Source: an uncultured Myxococcales bacterium
GTDB lineage: Bacteria; Myxococcota_A; Polyangia; Nannocystales; Nannocystaceae
Direction: 5' to 3'
Assembly: GCA_902826865.1 (NCBI GenBank)
Contig: CADEGN010000013.1
Coordinates: forward strand, 1 to 50,840
DNA: 50,840 bases
The translations under genes were made by a program, and so were the position numbers. Of the stretch, positions 6,996 through 14,868 are shown piece by piece. The notes under the pieces are model-generated. The model had not been told where the DNA came from, did not search any database, and was given only the letters and a program-made list of their open reading frames with translations. How positions within the stretch are numbered: the first letter of the stretch is position 1; the number at the start of each line of letters is the position of its first letter.

Positions 6996-9900
6996 ATGCA
7001 TAGGTACCTGATTTCGCCGCTGCTGCTGACCATGGCTCTGTCGCTCGTGCCCGGGCGCGCCGAGGCCTACTCGACGCGCGTCCACATCATGATCGCCAAC
7101 CGAATCCGAGAGGCGCTCATCGAGGCAAACGACGGCACGATCCCGCTGCAGATGAGCGAGCACGCGGTGGTGTTGTCGACCGCGGACTTCGAAGCGCTGC
7201 GCGACAACCCGCTCGAGTTTCGCGCCGGCGCGGTCGGCCCGGACAACATGGTCTTCCCCGGCATGACTGATCCGTCACACGCGGTGGGCCAACGACCCTT
7301 CGACCAATGTGAGCTGCTCTACCAGGCGGCGGCTACCCCGCCCGAGCGGGCTTACGCGCTCGGGTGTTTCTTGCACGGGGCCACCGACGCCGTGGCTCAC
7401 CACTACGTCAACTACATGAGCGGCGAGACGTTTACGCTCAACCCCATTACCGCTGGCCGTGAATTGGACCTGGACAACGTCGCGCGGCACATCGTCGCTG
7501 AGTCGGCGATCCAAGACGCTGCATACACCGGCGACCCCATGGGCTTTGGCAGCGGCGATCTCGAGCATCTCATTCCAGATGGATTCGTGCTCCGGACCTA
7601 CCTCGACCGCGACGCCGAGCTTTGGCAAATGGTGTCCGAGCGCGCGCTCGAGCAATATGAGGCCGCACGAGCCGCCAATCCCGACGCGTCGCTGCCGACC
7701 GTGCTGGCGGAGATGAACGTGTCTGCCGCCGATCATCTCGTGCTCTCGCCGGTCTATCTCGACGAGATCGAGAAGATCATCGACGACCAGCGGGCGGCGC
7801 TGGAGCAGGCGATCTTGGACATGCAAGACGCCAGTACGCCCATGGGAAGCGAGCTCGGGGTCACGGCGGGTAGGGACGGGATCCTCGGCACCGGCGACGA
7901 CGAAACCGAGTGCACAGTCACTTGCGCCACCCTTTACGCCACCTACTTCACCTATGTCGGCCTCCTCGCCCCGCGGTTTAGCGCCGGCGGAATGGAGCTA
8001 CCTCCAGCCTTTGATGAGATCGCCGACGAGCTGCGAGCCGAGCTGCACGAGTTTCTCCCGGCGTACCTCGCGACGGTCGGGAACATCTCGACCAAGCTCA
8101 ACGAACCGCTCGAGGGGCCCGGCACTGCGATCGACTTCACCCGCGCCGAGATCGAGGGGTTGTTCGCCCCGATGATCGACTGGTCCGATTCGATTGCGAC
8201 CATCGACTATGACACCCTCGTCCATGCGGTTGCCCCAGAATGGATCGTGGACCTCAACGCGAAGATGCAAGCGCTCGGTATCGGCATCAATGTCATCGCG
8301 CTCATCCAGGGGGCGTTCCAGCCCTTCATCCAGCCAGTTCGCGATGGGATCGAGGAGGCCTTCATCGCGCAAGCCCGGAAGCTTCTCGGCGACCTGGCGG
8401 ACAAGGTCGCAGCGATCGAGAGCGAGGTGGAGACCGAGTACGCCGGCAAGCTTTCCGCCGCCGCGCCGCCCGATCTCGACGGCACGCTGCTCGACCACTT
8501 CTACGACAGCGGGCTATTCGCCCACTCATTTAACATCGCGGCCGCGGCCATCGCGAGCCACGCCGCGGTGCTCCCCACGAACGGGGCAGGTCCGGCCTCG
8601 TTTGATGCGTCCTATTCGCCCGCGTGGATGCAGGCAGGAATGTGTGAACATCTTGCCCCGGTGATCTTCCCCCTCGGGGTCGAGGTTCGTGGCAGCATGT
8701 CGGTACGTATGAACGGAACTGACTTCATCGCTGAGCCTGACTCTGACAGCCCGGTCGAATGCCACGACGGGGCGCTCAATGCATTTGCGGACGCACCGAC
8801 GATCGACAGTTGCGCGCTTGTCGGCCTGATGGAGCTCCTCGGCGATCCGGTCGGTTCGATTTCTCGCGCTTACCCACCATCGCTCTCGGCCATGCCAGCT
8901 GAGTGCGATGGTCTTGAGATCCCCGGCCTTCCGCCGGCCCCTCCCGGTGGTGACGACTCCGGTGACGGGACGGCCGGAGTCGACGGCACGGCGACGGGTT
9001 CGGAAGCGACGGTTTCAGGAGACGACGGCTCGGGCACCGCAGCGAGTGCTGGCGCGAGCAACGACGGCGGCGGCTGCGGATGCACCAGCGCCCCGGCGCG
9101 CGGGGGGAGTGCAGCGCTGCTCGGGCTACTGGGGCTCGCGGGATTGCGACGACGCCGCAGGTCACGCGCGACGGCGATGGCGGTCGGCGTTGCGCTCGTG
9201 GCCACGGCCGCTGCCTGTGGCGATGACGCTCCGCCCGCGTCAGAAACGACGACGGAGGCCAGCACGACGACGGCCGCCGGCGAGGAGACCACCGCCGCGG
9301 ACGCGACGACCAGCCCCGTCTCCACCAGCTCGGGTCCTGGCTCAAGCGACGACTCGGCGGGCGATTCCACCGACGGTGGTTCTTTGCTTGAGGAGCTCGA
9401 CGGCACCGTGTGGCATGGCGAGCAGACCCGCGACGGGGTCGCCCGGGCATACGAGCTCGCCTTCGACACCGGCGGACTCCTATGGTCTGAGATCCGCAAT
9501 CCCTACGGCCCTGCGCGCTTGCGCGAGATGCGGGCGATGGTGCCCGGGGATCCCGGCATGGTCGGGACCACCGTCATCAGTCCCCAGGGCTGGCCCGTGC
9601 ATCCCGACAACGGCCGCATGGACGATTGGACGCTCGAGCTCGTCGAAGGATCGCCTCGGGTGCTTCGCACCACCCGCAACGGCGTCACTGAGGAGTTCGA
9701 GGAGGGTCCGTCTCCCGCACCGTCGGAGGGGCTCACCGCCATCGTGCGCGTCTTCGAGGTGGGTGGCGCGATCGACCAGGCGTTTTGTGGCTCGGGAACC
9801 GGCGGCTTCGACTACCCCGCGATCCTTGCCTTCGCCAACGGCGACTCCACCGAGATCGTGGGCTCCGACGTGGTCGCCGGTGTCCCGCTGACTACGTGGA

Positions 9901-10349
9901 CCGACCGAAGCGGAAGCAACAACTTCGCGGTCACCGACGTCGCGGGCTTCGAACGACTGGGCGGCACGGAGTTGTCGGATCAGTTCAACTTCTTCGTCAC
10001 CTATATCGGTACCGTCGACCATCCCGGCGGGGCGCTAAGCATGCGCGAGGCCGACGACGTGGTCGAGGATGCGGTGTGGGTGTTCTTGGCCGACGCGGTG
10101 GGCAGTCAGAACATCAAGGACGTCTTCCTCGAAGTCACGGGATTCGTCTGGCCCGACTCAACGGACGACCAGCCGAGCGTCGAACTACGGGCGGGTGACG
10201 TGCCGATCCAGGCGATCGTGGTCCGCTGCACGGAGGCGATCAGCGATGTGGACGTGCAGATCTCGTTGGGCGGCGGCGAGTTCGTGTTGGTCGGTGACGT
10301 CGGTACGAAGCCGCTGATCGACGACACGCTGTTTCCGCCGGCGCTGTAA
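6996..10349 (+). CDS. Zn-phospholipase C-like MYXO-CTERM protein fused in frame to a lipoprotein
   Basis: The ATG at 6996 follows a 157-bp gap and gives 1117 residues. A signal peptide (SPLLLTMALSLVPGRAEA) precedes a domain like zinc-dependent phospholipase C: YSTRVHIMIANRI near the N-terminus and GCFLHGATDAVAHHYVNYMSG at about 120-140 supply His/Asp metal ligands. Residues about 640-690 are a Gly/Ser/Thr linker. A full MYXO-CTERM tail follows (GCGC motif with Cys694/Cys696, hydrophobic ALLGLLGLAGL, RRRRRS). This tail normally ends a protein. Here the frame runs on to an internal ATG (9177, Met728) and a lipoprotein signal (VGVALVATAAAC, Cys741), a Thr/Ser linker and an unrecognised 300-residue domain. 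Either a stop codon was lost between two genes or one polypeptide is cut into two surface proteins. The frame is open throughout; the mature architecture is inference. Confidence 0.8.
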   Translation: MHRYLISPLLLTMALSLVPGRAEAYSTRVHIMIANRIREALIEANDGTIPLQMSEHAVVLSTADFEALRDNPLEFRAGAVGPDNMVFPGMTDPSHAVGQRPFDQCELLYQAAATPPERAYALGCFLHGATDAVAHHYVNYMSGETFTLNPITAGRELDLDNVARHIVAESAIQDAAYTGDPMGFGSGDLEHLIPDGFVLRTYLDRDAELWQMVSERALEQYEAARAANPDASLPTVLAEMNVSAADHLVLSPVYLDEIEKIIDDQRAALEQAILDMQDASTPMGSELGVTAGRDGILGTGDDETECTVTCATLYATYFTYVGLLAPRFSAGGMELPPAFDEIADELRAELHEFLPAYLATVGNISTKLNEPLEGPGTAIDFTRAEIEGLFAPMIDWSDSIATIDYDTLVHAVAPEWIVDLNAKMQALGIGINVIALIQGAFQPFIQPVRDGIEEAFIAQARKLLGDLADKVAAIESEVETEYAGKLSAAAPPDLDGTLLDHFYDSGLFAHSFNIAAAAIASHAAVLPTNGAGPASFDASYSPAWMQAGMCEHLAPVIFPLGVEVRGSMSVRMNGTDFIAEPDSDSPVECHDGALNAFADAPTIDSCALVGLMELLGDPVGSISRAYPPSLSAMPAECDGLEIPGLPPAPPGGDDSGDGTAGVDGTATGSEATVSGDDGSGTAASAGASNDGGGCGCTSAPARGGSAALLGLLGLAGLRRRRRSRATAMAVGVALVATAAACGDDAPPASETTTEASTTTAAGEETTAADATTSPVSTSSGPGSSDDSAGDSTDGGSLLEELDGTVWHGEQTRDGVARAYELAFDTGGLLWSEIRNPYGPARLREMRAMVPGDPGMVGTTVISPQGWPVHPDNGRMDDWTLELVEGSPRVLRTTRNGVTEEFEEGPSPAPSEGLTAIVRVFEVGGAIDQAFCGSGTGGFDYPAILAFANGDSTEIVGSDVVAGVPLTTWTDRSGSNNFAVTDVAGFERLGGTELSDQFNFFVTYIGTVDHPGGALSMREADDVVEDAVWVFLADAVGSQNIKDVFLEVTGFVWPDSTDDQPSVELRAGDVPIQAIVVRCTEAISDVDVQISLGGGEFVLVGDVGTKPLIDDTLFPPAL
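9177..10349 (+). CDS. Alternative internal start: lipoprotein module of the fused ORF
   Basis: The ATG at 9177 lies nine bases after the codons for the Arg cluster of the MYXO-CTERM tail and in the same frame. Read alone it gives a 390-residue lipoprotein (signal VGVALVATAAAC, Cys14) with a long Thr/Ser/Ala-rich linker and a conserved-looking domain beginning ELDGTVWHGEQTRDG. That is the standard shape of lipoproteins in this genome. The sequence before the ATG (GCCGCAGGTCACGCG) has only a weak AGG as ribosome-binding site. It is listed so that a reader sees the two modules. Whether it is translated separately, or only as part of the 6996-10349 frame, is not decidable from the sequence. Confidence 0.45.
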   Translation: MAVGVALVATAAACGDDAPPASETTTEASTTTAAGEETTAADATTSPVSTSSGPGSSDDSAGDSTDGGSLLEELDGTVWHGEQTRDGVARAYELAFDTGGLLWSEIRNPYGPARLREMRAMVPGDPGMVGTTVISPQGWPVHPDNGRMDDWTLELVEGSPRVLRTTRNGVTEEFEEGPSPAPSEGLTAIVRVFEVGGAIDQAFCGSGTGGFDYPAILAFANGDSTEIVGSDVVAGVPLTTWTDRSGSNNFAVTDVAGFERLGGTELSDQFNFFVTYIGTVDHPGGALSMREADDVVEDAVWVFLADAVGSQNIKDVFLEVTGFVWPDSTDDQPSVELRAGDVPIQAIVVRCTEAISDVDVQISLGGGEFVLVGDVGTKPLIDDTLFPPAL

Positions 10350-10445
10350 CGGCCCGCGCTGGGTTGCGGCGGACGCCGTCTTTGGGCGGCGAGCGGCAGC
10401 GGGGGTGCGGTTCCAGCTCCCCCGCGCGCAGCTCTTGCCGGCCGC

Positions 10446-11399
10446 ATGCCCTTGTTCGATCGCTGGCCGTGGCCATTCTTGAACAGGATGCGCCGGCTTC
10501 GCCCTCGGCCTGGTCTCGCTGAGGCCGCCTTGCGTCGGCTCGTCGGATCGCTCGGCAAGTACGGCGCCTGGGTACCCTCGCTGTTCCATGGGGATGCGAA
10601 CGCCGCCCCGTCGATACAGACGTTCCCTGGCCGCGCCAGGCGCCCGGTTGGGCGGCGCAGATCCGTGCGGGTCCTGTCGCTTAACGTCGCCCACGGCCGC
10701 GCCGACACCAGCCATCAGCTCCTGCAAAGCTCGCAGCATCGGCGACAAACGCTCCTGCGCATCGCGGAGCTGCTAGAGCGCGAAGGCGCAGACATCGTCG
10801 GCCTTCAGGAAGCCGACGGCCCTTCGCTGTGGAGCGGCGGCTTCTGTCACGTTGCATCCCTTGCCCGAGCGGGCCGATTCTCGTTCGCTGCCCACGGGAT
10901 GCACGTGCAGGGGCCTGGCCTGCGCTATGGCACCGCATTGCTGAGCCACCTGGAACTCGGCGATGCCGTCGCGTGCACGTTCCGCCGCTCGCCGCCGACA
11001 CCCGCGAAGGGGTTCACTGTCGCGGCGGTTAACATTGATACGCAAACGACGGTCGACGTCGTCTCTGTTCATCTCGATTTCCTCCACGCCGACGTGCGGG
11101 CGCGCCAGGTCCGGCAGATGGCTCAAGTGCTCGCGTGTCGTCGCCGGCCCCTGATCGTGATGGGCGACCTCAATGCTGATTGGCGCGACGACAATTCCGC
11201 GGTACACCGCCTCGCGGTGACCTTGGGGCTCGTCGCGCATTCTCCCCACGCGGGAGCGCCCACATTTCCGGCGAATGGCGCGCGCCTGGACTGGATCCTC
11301 GCGTCCCCAGAGTTCGTGTTCGAGCACCACGCGGTATTGCCCGACGTTGTGTCGGATCATTTTCCGATCGTCGCGGACCTCCGGCTGCGCGGGCCGTGA
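10446..11399 (+). CDS. Endonuclease/exonuclease/phosphatase-family protein
   Basis: The 317-residue protein has the DNase I-like phosphoesterase fold from about residue 75. It carries LSLNVAHG (Asn80), GLQEAD (metal-binding Glu122), VSVHLDF (catalytic-type His), MGDLNADW (Asp and Asn), RLDWILAS and the terminal VSDHFPIVADL (Asp-His pair). All catalytic motifs are present, so an active Mg-dependent phosphoesterase is likely. Members hydrolyse DNA, inositol phosphates or sphingomyelin. The first 70 residues are basic and Arg-rich with no clear signal peptide. The gene ends 9 bp before a second phosphoesterase gene and follows a Zn-phospholipase-like protein, so a lipid or phosphodiester substrate is plausible. 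The true start may lie downstream of the ATG chosen here. Confidence 0.85.
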   Translation: MPLFDRWPWPFLNRMRRLRPRPGLAEAALRRLVGSLGKYGAWVPSLFHGDANAAPSIQTFPGRARRPVGRRRSVRVLSLNVAHGRADTSHQLLQSSQHRRQTLLRIAELLEREGADIVGLQEADGPSLWSGGFCHVASLARAGRFSFAAHGMHVQGPGLRYGTALLSHLELGDAVACTFRRSPPTPAKGFTVAAVNIDTQTTVDVVSVHLDFLHADVRARQVRQMAQVLACRRRPLIVMGDLNADWRDDNSAVHRLAVTLGLVAHSPHAGAPTFPANGARLDWILASPEFVFEHHAVLPDVVSDHFPIVADLRLRGP

Positions 11400-11408
11400 C
11401 GCTTCGCG

Positions 11409-13133
11409 ATGTTTGCGTGGATCTTACTCTTCGTCGCGGCCGCACTCGTGGCGGCGTTGATCTCGTCACTGTTTCGGGCGCCCTTTCGTCGCGCAGCCCC
11501 TCGCGGGCGGGATCGTGCCGTTCTCCGGGTGCCACGCCTCGAACCGCTGGATCGGCATGTGTTGCTCCTCATGATCGACGGACTCCCAGCGACCGTCTTC
11601 GATTCCGCCCTCGCAGCGGGCGAGCTACCGAACCTCGCGCAACTGTTCGCCACCCGTCCCACTGTGCAGATGACTGCCGTGTCGACGTTTCCGTCGGCGA
11701 CCGCACCTTCGCTGCCTGAAATGCTGGCCGGTCGTTACGTCGGACTTGAAAGTCTACCGGCCGCGGGGGCGGTGCACGCATTCGATCGCGAGCAGCGGCG
11801 CGTGGTCCGCTACATCACCGAGCCGGACGCGTGGGCGTGGCCGCTGCCGAACCTCTTCGATACGGTCAGCAACGCGGGACTATCGGCCGTCACCGTGTTC
11901 GAAGGACGCTGGGATGGTCCTGACAGCATCCTGACCGCCTCGGCGATCGGCCGCGCGGCGGCGCGCGAGCTGATCGGCGCCGGTGAGTTGGGCAGCGGTG
12001 ATCGCGGCCCAATCCGCATGCTGTTGCAGCGCATGGCCGGCGAGGGGGTGCCGCGACTGTCGCTGGTGGTGTTCAACGAAGTCGACATGAAGGGCCATTT
12101 CCACGGGCCCGAATCGCCTCAGGTCAGGCAGGCTCTGATCGCCACCGATGGGCTTATTGGCGAGATCCTCGAGTCCATCCGAAACGCACGAGCTGACGAC
12201 GGCGTGTCCGTACTCGACCACACCACGATCATCCTGTTCGGCGATCACGGCATGGTCAGATCGGGAAAGTTCGTCGACCTGGAGGCGTTCTTTCGCGCCC
12301 AGAATCTCTCGGTCTATGACGCGTCGACCGTCACGCACGTCGTGCTGCGCGAGCGGTTGGGTCAGGTATGGACGCGTTGGCCAGACGTCATCCTCGTTTC
12401 AGGTGGTTCGAACATCACCCAGGTGTATTTGCGCGACGGCGATGGCGCGTGGAGCTCGGCCTCACCGGCCGACAACCGTGAGCGAGCCTCTCACCATCGA
12501 CCCGACGTTGACGAGCTGGTGCGCGGGCTCGTCGAGCACCAGGGCGTGGGTCAGGTTCTGCGCGCGCGTGTCGATGGTTCCGTCGAGATCGCCGCGAGTG
12601 CCGGTCGCAGCGCTCGCATCGTCGGCCATCCGCACGACGGCGATCGTTGGGCCTACACGGTCCCGGACGGCGCCACCGACGATCCCCTCGCCTACCTCGC
12701 CGATCCACACATCTTTGATCTCGTGACGTGCGCGAGTCAACTCGACGACGCTTCGTTTCATACGGCGAATGAATGGATGGAGCGCACGCTCCACGCTCGC
12801 TACCCGGGTTCTGTGCCCCTCGTGTGCAAGGCGTTCCATCCCCACCGTTTTACCGGCGACCTCATGGTTACATCGCTGCCTGGGTGGTCGTTCTTGCGCT
12901 CACAGCAGGGCGATCACGGGAACCTCGAGCGTGAAGCCATACTCACGCCCATGGTCCTGAACGGACCGGGCGTCGAGAACGCTCACGCGCCGCGGCTCGC
13001 CCGGCTCGTCGACCTGTTTCCGACCGCCGCGGTACTGCTGGGGGCTACGAGCGATGACCCGGCACTGCGCGGTCTCGACGGACGCCCCATTCCCGGTGTC
13101 CGTGGGCCCTCCCCGCTCGGCGACGGCGATTAG
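11409..13133 (+). CDS. Alkaline-phosphatase-superfamily phosphodiesterase
   Basis: The 574-residue protein starts with one transmembrane anchor (FAWILLFVAAALVAALISSLF, 2-22), so the enzyme domain should face the periplasm. It has the layout of type I phosphodiesterase/nucleotide pyrophosphatase enzymes: LLLMIDGLP (metal Asp57), STFPSATAPSLPEM with the Thr nucleophile position, NEVDMKGHFHGP (Asp/His metal ligands), LFGDHGMV (Asp-His) and a late GDHGN. The metal site therefore looks complete. It begins 9 bp after the preceding phosphoesterase gene and is very probably co-transcribed. Its TAG stop is formed by the first three bases of the palindromic element that follows. The substrate, whether a nucleotide, phospholipid or phosphonate, is not determined. 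Confidence 0.88.
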   Translation: MFAWILLFVAAALVAALISSLFRAPFRRAAPRGRDRAVLRVPRLEPLDRHVLLLMIDGLPATVFDSALAAGELPNLAQLFATRPTVQMTAVSTFPSATAPSLPEMLAGRYVGLESLPAAGAVHAFDREQRRVVRYITEPDAWAWPLPNLFDTVSNAGLSAVTVFEGRWDGPDSILTASAIGRAAARELIGAGELGSGDRGPIRMLLQRMAGEGVPRLSLVVFNEVDMKGHFHGPESPQVRQALIATDGLIGEILESIRNARADDGVSVLDHTTIILFGDHGMVRSGKFVDLEAFFRAQNLSVYDASTVTHVVLRERLGQVWTRWPDVILVSGGSNITQVYLRDGDGAWSSASPADNRERASHHRPDVDELVRGLVEHQGVGQVLRARVDGSVEIAASAGRSARIVGHPHDGDRWAYTVPDGATDDPLAYLADPHIFDLVTCASQLDDASFHTANEWMERTLHARYPGSVPLVCKAFHPHRFTGDLMVTSLPGWSFLRSQQGDHGNLEREAILTPMVLNGPGVENAHAPRLARLVDLFPTAAVLLGATSDDPALRGLDGRPIPGVRGPSPLGDGD

Positions 13134-13297
13134 TGCCCGGTGTCGGAAGTTCGTGCCGGGTTAGGTGCGGGGCTGCGACCCGAGGGCAAGGCGCGAGCGC
13201 CGAAGCTGTACCGGGCGTACTGCGAGCGCCGAGCAACGCTGCCATCGGGTCGCAGAGCCGTGCATAACCCGGCACGAACTTCCGACACCGGGCACTA
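13131..13297. repeat. 167-bp imperfect palindrome between convergent genes
   Basis: The outer arms are perfect 33-bp inverted copies (13131-13163 and 13265-13297), each reading TAGTGCCCGGTGTCGGAAGT and onward from the outside. A second 11-bp pair follows inside (CTGCGACCCGA, 13173-13183 with 13245-13255). The centre carries two copies of GCGAGCGCCGA. The whole unit fills the gap between the phosphodiesterase and the diguanylate cyclase genes, and its two terminal TAG triplets are the stop codons of both. It resembles a MITE- or REP-like mobile palindrome. It may also act as a bidirectional terminator, although it lacks T-tracts. Confidence 0.85.
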
Positions 13298-14242
13298 GGA
13301 AGCACGCTCATCCACGGCCGCTGTGCTGAGCCCCCGCGCTCGTTCGGGCGCGAAGGTGGTCACGGGCTCGTTCAGTTCGCGGACGTTGAAATCAGCCCTC
13401 ACGCAGTTCCGCCCTGCGTCCTTTGCGGCGTATAACGCTCGATCCGCGCTGGCTAGCAACGCGCTCGCCAGCGCCTTCGCGTCCATACGGCGGAGCTCCC
13501 CGCAATCCACGGTCGCGACACCAATGCTGGCAGTCACCGAGATCGACGCGTGGGTCGCGTTCTCGATCGCCTGCCGCAACGCCTCCGCCAACTGCATTGC
13601 ACCTTCCATGGTGGTGGCCGGCAGCACAACCACGAACTCTTCGCCGCCCAAGCGCGCGGCCGAATCGATGCGCCGAATTCTCCGCTTCACGACATCGGCG
13701 ACGCCGCGCAACACCTTGTCGCCAACGCTGTGCCCGTGGGTGTCATTGACGCGCTTGAAGCGGTCAATGTCGATGACCAAGCATGAAACACAACCAGACG
13801 TACGTGCCAGAAGCTCGATGCGGTTTTCGAGCAACTCAAAGAGATAGCGGCGCGAAAAGAGCCCCGTCAGCGGATCGGTCGCCGCCATGTCGAGGAGTCG
13901 TTCGTTCGCCGCCTTGAGCCGTCCCGCCATCCAGATCAGCAGCGCGGCGAGGAGTGTGAACAACGAGAGGCGCGCCGCACCCGGAGCATCGTTGAGAATC
14001 GGCGAGTGGATCGGGGCAATGAAGAAGTACTTGAGTGCGACAAGAGAAAGCACGGCTGCCGCAAGTCCGGAGCGATAGCCACCCAAGAGTGCACTCACAG
14101 CCACGGCCGCGATGAACGGCGGAAGGACCGTGCCCTCCAGATACGGCTCGATGATGAGCGTCAGCCCCAGCGCTGCCGCGACCATGGGGGCGGGCAGCAC
14201 GTAGCGTAGCCACGGAGGCAACGGGCGCTGGGTCAGGTTCAT
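13295..14242 (-). CDS. Membrane diguanylate cyclase (GGDEF)
   Basis: With the ATG at 14242 the protein has 315 residues; an in-frame TTG at 14254 would add four. Residues about 10-110 form a four-helix membrane module like DUF4118/KdpD-type sensors (ALLGGYRSGLAAAVLSLVALKYFFIAP is characteristic). A GGDEF domain follows, with DPLTGLFSRRYL, IDIDRFKRVNDTHGHSVGD, the catalytic loop as GGEEF (199-203) and an intact RxxD inhibitory site (RRID, 190-193). It should make cyclic di-GMP and be product-inhibited. The input signal is unknown. The C-terminal 35 residues are unstructured, and the TAG stop lies in the end of the palindromic element shared with the convergent phosphodiesterase. Confidence 0.92.
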   Translation of the reverse strand: MNLTQRPLPPWLRYVLPAPMVAAALGLTLIIEPYLEGTVLPPFIAAVAVSALLGGYRSGLAAAVLSLVALKYFFIAPIHSPILNDAPGAARLSLFTLLAALLIWMAGRLKAANERLLDMAATDPLTGLFSRRYLFELLENRIELLARTSGCVSCLVIDIDRFKRVNDTHGHSVGDKVLRGVADVVKRRIRRIDSAARLGGEEFVVVLPATTMEGAMQLAEALRQAIENATHASISVTASIGVATVDCGELRRMDAKALASALLASADRALYAAKDAGRNCVRADFNVRELNEPVTTFAPERARGLSTAAVDERAS

Positions 14243-14338
14243 CGGCCGCGTCAACTGTACCCCCGCGGCCGGGCGGCCGTCCGGCGGTCCGCGTCAGGGG
14301 CCCGCAACGGCCCTGAGTTCGGCTACTTCCTAAGTGAA

Positions 14339-14866
14339 GTGCGCCAGGGCTGGGAGCGCACGCTACCCGGAAAGATCGTGCTTACCATCGCCCGCGACGG
14401 GGTCGAGCTGCTCCAAGTGGTGGAGGTGGAGCCGATGCAGCACGCCCAGGTCGGCTATCTGCACGGTGCCCATGACGGCGTCCCGCCGGCGCCGACCGCT
14501 GCGCCAACACGGTGGACCATCGTCGCCGATGACGAAGGACGGCTCCCGCTGCAGTGGCCCGCACCGGGTAGCCCGCAATGGATCGCGATCCCAGTTTGGT
14601 CGCCATCCGAACGGGACGTCGATCTGCTGCTGCGCTTCTACCTCGGCCTGCGCCTGTGGGTCGACAACACCCAGGCCTACGAAACCGCGACCGTGCCATT
14701 TCACTACCGCGGCACAGAGGACTTCGCCAGCTTGGTGCCGGTCACGGTCCACTTGACCGCAGGCCTGCATTGGCTCGTCGCCGACGTCTCGCGAGCGCGG
14801 GCCCGCTGGGGCTTCGGCGTGATCGCTACCCAGGCATCGGGGGTGCGCTTCACCACGGCGCCGTAA
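14339..14866 (+). CDS. Unknown protein, predicted beta-rich
   Basis: The frame gives 175 residues from GTG 14339 and remains open upstream without a better ATG, so the start is uncertain. Codon use and conserved-looking beta strands (KIVLTIARDGVELLQVVEVE, WIAIPVWSP, VDLLLRFYLGLRLWVDN, PVTVHLTAGLHWLVADVS, WGFGVIAT) support a real gene. There is no signal peptide or membrane segment. The strand pattern ending in LTAGLHWLVADV resembles glycan-binding beta sandwiches (PA14-like), but this is a guess. It is divergent from the diguanylate cyclase and convergent with the kinase-TPR gene, 2 bp apart at the stops. No function assigned. Confidence 0.6.
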   Translation: MRQGWERTLPGKIVLTIARDGVELLQVVEVEPMQHAQVGYLHGAHDGVPPAPTAAPTRWTIVADDEGRLPLQWPAPGSPQWIAIPVWSPSERDVDLLLRFYLGLRLWVDNTQAYETATVPFHYRGTEDFASLVPVTVHLTAGLHWLVADVSRARARWGFGVIATQASGVRFTTAP

Positions 14867-14868
14867 GG

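Noticed and set aside
5594..7033. A 479-codon minus-strand frame opposite the beta-helix lipoprotein
   Set aside because: The plus strand has a signal peptide, Cys-rich repeats and a beta-helix; the minus-strand translation has no recognisable structure.
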